Below, piece after piece: positions 27,537-29,920 of a stretch of DNA of 29,920 bases. This stretch comes from a virus: the IMG/VR virus record IMGVR_UViG_3300027826_000159, positions 1 through 29,920 of that record; one strand, written 5' to 3'. The notes beneath the pieces were generated by a model. The model was given only the letters and a program-made list of their open reading frames with translations, did not search any database and was not told the origin of the DNA. Within the stretch, counting starts at the first letter, position 1, and each line of letters begins with the position of its first letter. The position numbers were made by a program, and so were the translations under genes.

Positions 27537-27893
27537 ATGGGTTTTATTTTCGGTCTACTTCTTGGTGCGGCTGTGTTCGCAGGCGGAGATGGTCGACCGG
27601 CTACTCCCTCGATCCTCAGCGGCATCCCGCTGCGCTGCTACGCCGCGCTCGATCACGGCGACAACGAATATCGAGACTGCCGTAGAGCGACCATGTCGCA
27701 GGAGCTGAACATGCAATCGGCTCCGACCGCGGGAGGCAATACGACATGCAGCGATATCTGGTTCGGCAACGGCGTCAACAAATATCGCGAAAAGTTATTC
27801 TCCAACTGCGACGTCGAAGTGGCGCTCACGCTCGAGATCGAAGCGCTTCGCGCCCTCGAAAAGAAAGTCGCCGAGAAGAAGCCCCATGGTTAA
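27537..27893 (+). CDS. Exported or membrane-anchored small protein
   Basis: 118 residues from ATG 27537, eight bases after GGAGG; a GTG at 27534 is less well spaced. N-terminus MGFIFGLLLGAAVFAGGDGR is a signal peptide or anchor. The mature region has four Cys (LRCYAAL, YRDCRRA, TTCSDIW, SNCDVEV), possibly two disulfides, and a charged C-terminal helix (LEIEALRALEKKVAEKKPHG). Periplasmic location is inferred. First of a run of four small envelope-type genes. Confidence 0.65.
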   Translation: MGFIFGLLLGAAVFAGGDGRPATPSILSGIPLRCYAALDHGDNEYRDCRRATMSQELNMQSAPTAGGNTTCSDIWFGNGVNKYREKLFSNCDVEVALTLEIEALRALEKKVAEKKPHG

Positions 27894-28098
27894 GAAAACC
27901 GAAGGCTTCGAGGAGAGCGATCAGATCCTCGCCGAGTCGATCACCAAGATCAGCGAGGGCGTTACGCGTCTCCTCAATGGCGGTCTCAAGAAGCGGGCGA
28001 TCGTCGTTCTCCTCAAGGACTCGACCGGCGTCTCGATGGCGCAAATCGAGAAAGTGATTGCCGGCCTCGAGAACCTCAAACAGGAGTTCTGCCAATGA
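27886..28098 (+). CDS. Small helical protein of unknown function
   Basis: 70 residues starting eight bases inside the previous gene. Fully helical, with a central hydrophobic stretch (LKKRAIVVLLKDSTGVSMAQ) and an amphipathic end IEKVIAGLENLKQEFC. No signal peptide. The segment GVSMAQIEKVIAGL could be part of an HTH, but this is weak. ATGA-coupled to the lipoprotein gene that follows. Confidence 0.65.
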   Translation: MVKKTEGFEESDQILAESITKISEGVTRLLNGGLKKRAIVVLLKDSTGVSMAQIEKVIAGLENLKQEFCQ

Positions 28099-28298
28099 TT
28101 AGAGCTCTAGCCGTGATCGCAGCGCTCCTGGCGTCCGCCTGCGACAACTATGGAAGCTTCCCCGAATTCAAGTGCACGGAGCGCGACTTGCAGTCCGCAA
28201 AGTGCATGAGTGGCGAGTATTTCTGCTTCCCGCCTCAAGTGCTCTTCTCCCACAACGGCCGCCCATACTGCGCAGCACCGGGCAAAGGCGGGCAATGA
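28095..28298 (+). CDS. Probable small lipoprotein
   Basis: 67 residues; MIRALAVIAALLASACDNYG is a short signal peptide with a lipobox-like ASAC, which would leave Cys16 lipidated. The mature part has four further Cys (FKCTERD, AKCMSGE, YFCFPPQ, PYCAAPG), likely two disulfides. Small Cys-rich lipoproteins of temperate phages can block superinfection or act as outer-membrane spanins. Either is a hypothesis. ATGA-coupled on both sides. Confidence 0.7.
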   Translation: MIRALAVIAALLASACDNYGSFPEFKCTERDLQSAKCMSGEYFCFPPQVLFSHNGRPYCAAPGKGGQ

Positions 28299-28603
28299 CC
28301 TGGGCCGATCTCACCAACGGCATCTTCGAGTTCGGCATCGCCTACTTCCTTTGGCGAGGCGTCATGATGCTCCGCCAGAGCAAGAAGGTGCAGGGATTTT
28401 ATTGGCCGACGATCGCGTGGACCACCGCATGGGGGCTCTGGAACCTCTACTACTATCCCAGCCTCGGGCAGTGGCTGTCGTTCACTGGCGGCGCGATAGT
28501 CGTCTCGGTCAACATTGCGTGGCTCGGACACGTTTGGCATTACTGGTGGCTGGAAAACTACGAAAAGACGGTCAATGGTAACTGGCGCAAGAAAATAATT
28601 TAG
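28295..28603 (+). CDS. Three-span membrane protein
   Basis: 102 residues from the ATG at 28295 (ATGA overlap). Hydrophobic, Trp/Tyr-rich segments at about 7-25 (NGIFEFGIAYFLWRGVMML), 35-55 (YWPTIAWTTAWGLWNLYYY) and 62-85 (LSFTGGAIVVSVNIAWLG), with a basic tail NWRKKII. No family recognised. It could be a holin-like or superinfection-exclusion protein, given the neighbouring lipoprotein and exported protein; neither is shown. Confidence 0.7.
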   Translation: MTWADLTNGIFEFGIAYFLWRGVMMLRQSKKVQGFYWPTIAWTTAWGLWNLYYYPSLGQWLSFTGGAIVVSVNIAWLGHVWHYWWLENYEKTVNGNWRKKII

Positions 28604-28643
28604 TCGAAGGGCGCAATGAGATGGTTTCTAGTGGGGAGCGCGT

Positions 28644-29741
28644 ATGGCACTGAAACTCGTCAAGCGAAAGGGATCGAAATATATCTACATGCGGGGCACC
28701 GTCCGGGGGGCTTTCGTTTTTGAAAGCACCGGCGTCATAGACAGGAAGTCCGCGGAGCCTATCCGCGCGCTGCGCGAGGCCGAGCTCATCGAGCAGTCGG
28801 TCTTCGGTAAGCGCGCCACTCTCACCTTCAACGAGGCAGCGGCCCACTATCTGGCCCACCACGGCGCTCCCGAATATGTGGGCAAGCTGGTCAGCCACTT
28901 CGGCTCGCAGCGGAAGCTGCATACGATCTCGCAGTCAGATCTAGATGCCGCCGCCGACGAGATCTATCCGAACGCGAGCTACCAGACCAAGAACCGGCAG
29001 GTGCACACGCCTTTCATCGCCATCTGGAACAAGGCGGTCGCCGGCGGGTGGGCGCCGGAAAAGAAATGGTCGCGCCCAAAGAAGCCGAAGGGCACGCTCA
29101 ACAAGCCGGCGCCGAAGCGCTCCGGCACGCGCGCTGTCGGCTACGAGCGCGCTTACGAATTCGTCTCGGCCATGAGCCCGGCTCCCGGGCTGATCATGAC
29201 GTGTCTGTTTTACACGGGGATGCGGCCGATCGAGCTCATGTCGCTCGACGCGGACGTCGACGACGTCCGTCCCGACGATAGCTGGCTGGTGCTATCGAAC
29301 TCGAAGACCGGCCAGCCGCGCGGCGTGCCGCTCCACGATTTCATCGTGCCGATCTTTCGGGCGCTCAAGACCCGCGGCGGAAGGCTCTTCCGCACGCCCA
29401 AGAATAGGCCCTACACCGATGGGGGGCAGATCAAGACGGCGATCCTCGGCGCGCGCGAGCGCACGGGGATCACGGACGTGTCGCCGTACACCGGCCGGCA
29501 CACCGTCTCAACCCAGCTTGTCGTGAACGGGGTCCACCCACATATCAAGGACCAGATCCTCGGCCACGCCGTCACCGAGATGAGCCGCGTCTACACGCAC
29601 GTCCCGGTGAAGTCCCTGATCGAAGCGATCAACACACTCCCCGTGCCGCCGGCATGGCGCGAGCTCGAGTGGATCAAGAACCCACTCGCCAAGTCGCGGT
29701 ACTTCGTCCGCGAGAAACCACCAGAGGTGAAGACGGCTTGA
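28644..29741 (+). CDS. Tyrosine recombinase / phage integrase
   Basis: 365 residues with GGGGAG upstream. An N-terminal arm-binding-like region (LKLVKRKGSKYIYMRGTVRG) and a SAM-like core-binding domain (~75-140) precede the catalytic domain. Catalytic residues visible: R194 in FYTGMRPIELM, K221 in SKTGQPR, R285-H286 in PYTGRHT, H308 in ILGHAV, and nucleophile Y317 in RVYTHV. The first His of the usual HxxR box is Tyr (Y282), a tolerated variant. It would integrate the phage into the host chromosome, implying a temperate cycle. I cannot identify the attachment site; the 40-base gap before it has no clear core repeat. Confidence 0.9.
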   Translation: MALKLVKRKGSKYIYMRGTVRGAFVFESTGVIDRKSAEPIRALREAELIEQSVFGKRATLTFNEAAAHYLAHHGAPEYVGKLVSHFGSQRKLHTISQSDLDAAADEIYPNASYQTKNRQVHTPFIAIWNKAVAGGWAPEKKWSRPKKPKGTLNKPAPKRSGTRAVGYERAYEFVSAMSPAPGLIMTCLFYTGMRPIELMSLDADVDDVRPDDSWLVLSNSKTGQPRGVPLHDFIVPIFRALKTRGGRLFRTPKNRPYTDGGQIKTAILGARERTGITDVSPYTGRHTVSTQLVVNGVHPHIKDQILGHAVTEMSRVYTHVPVKSLIEAINTLPVPPAWRELEWIKNPLAKSRYFVREKPPEVKTA

Positions 29742-29920
29742 GCCTAGGCATCAATCGCGACAAGTACGAGGACGGCTATTACTGGTGCCGCTGCTCGTCA
29801 GACGGGACGACTTTCATAGCGCTTCGCGAAGATGGCCTCTGGTACTGCTGCGGCGTCGAGGAGAGCATCGACATCCCCGACTTCGAAGTCATTGGTCCCG
29901 TCAGAAGTGTCGATCACTAA
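29738..29920 (+). CDS. Small protein after the integrase, TTG start
   Basis: The TTG at 29738 overlaps the integrase stop (TTGA) with GAGGTGA nine bases upstream, and opens a 60-residue frame that ends at the last codon of the window (TAA 29918-29920). It reads SLGINRDKYEDGYYWCRCSS and contains YWCRC and WYCCGVEE, two Cys pairs that could bind zinc. Its size and the DGYYW...GLWYCCGVEE strands recall phage excisionase-sized or small beta proteins, but no family is recognised. Confidence 0.6.
   Translation: MSLGINRDKYEDGYYWCRCSSDGTTFIALREDGLWYCCGVEESIDIPDFEVIGPVRSVDH

Noticed and set aside
28604-28643. Attachment site next to the integrase
   Set aside because: Only 40 bases and no core or arm repeats that I can recognise; the site may be outside the window.

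Overview
The window looks like part of the genome of a GC-rich, tailed, probably temperate bacteriophage or an integrated prophage. Supporting features are an endolysin, a short structural-type gene, a phage-type family A DNA polymerase, a primase-helicase, recombination nucleases, nucleotide-metabolism enzymes and a tyrosine integrase. Gene packing is very tight, with many ATGA, GTGA and TGATG overlaps. A DUF6878/DUF6915 pair, families I know mainly from Alphaproteobacteria and their mobile elements, together with the GC-rich codon choice, suggests an alphaproteobacterial (rhizobia-like) host. This is inference; no host gene is present. No capsid, terminase or tail genes are in the window, so the structural region presumably lies to the left.

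Layout. (1) Positions 1-3274 are on the minus strand: a small helix-turn-helix protein with its own terminator, a structural-type protein, and then a coupled cassette of exported protein, endolysin, integral-membrane fatty acid hydroxylase and secreted hydrolase-like protein (cut by the window edge). (2) Positions 3275-5000 are mostly non-coding and mark the switch in transcription direction. They hold a folded region resembling domain I of a bacterial group II intron, two strong plus-strand hairpin terminators, and an AT-rich block of nested inverted repeats with iteron-like 9-mers that is my best candidate for the replication origin or master control region. (3) Positions 5001-10660 on the plus strand carry about 17 small, mostly unknown genes. 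Several share a C-terminal D-x3-AQ-x-(I/V/L)-L motif and look like a tandemly expanded family; a DUF6878/DUF6915 pair and a secreted nuclease follow. (4) Positions 10744-15088 carry a dNMP kinase-like protein and a MoxR ATPase operon ending in a zinc-peptidase/VWA protein. (5) Positions 15296-26279 are the replication-recombination module: PolA, an OmpR-type winged helix, a Cas4/RecB-type nuclease, a VRR-NUC nuclease, a Snf2-type helicase, a candidate ssDNA-binding protein and a 1006-residue primase-helicase. (6) Positions 26300-29920 carry a second orphan winged-helix protein, an HD nucleotidase, a cluster of small envelope proteins and the integrase.

The most unusual signals are not genes. 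A short repeat, GTAACC-N5/6-GGTTAC or GGTAAC, recurs about 20 times. It is often placed so that its left TAA is the stop codon of one gene and its right GAGG is the Shine-Dalgarno site of the next. A separate 10-mer, GCGCACTCAC, occurs eight times and always on the plus strand, in both coding and non-coding DNA. Both look like genome-wide regulatory or processing signals of this phage.
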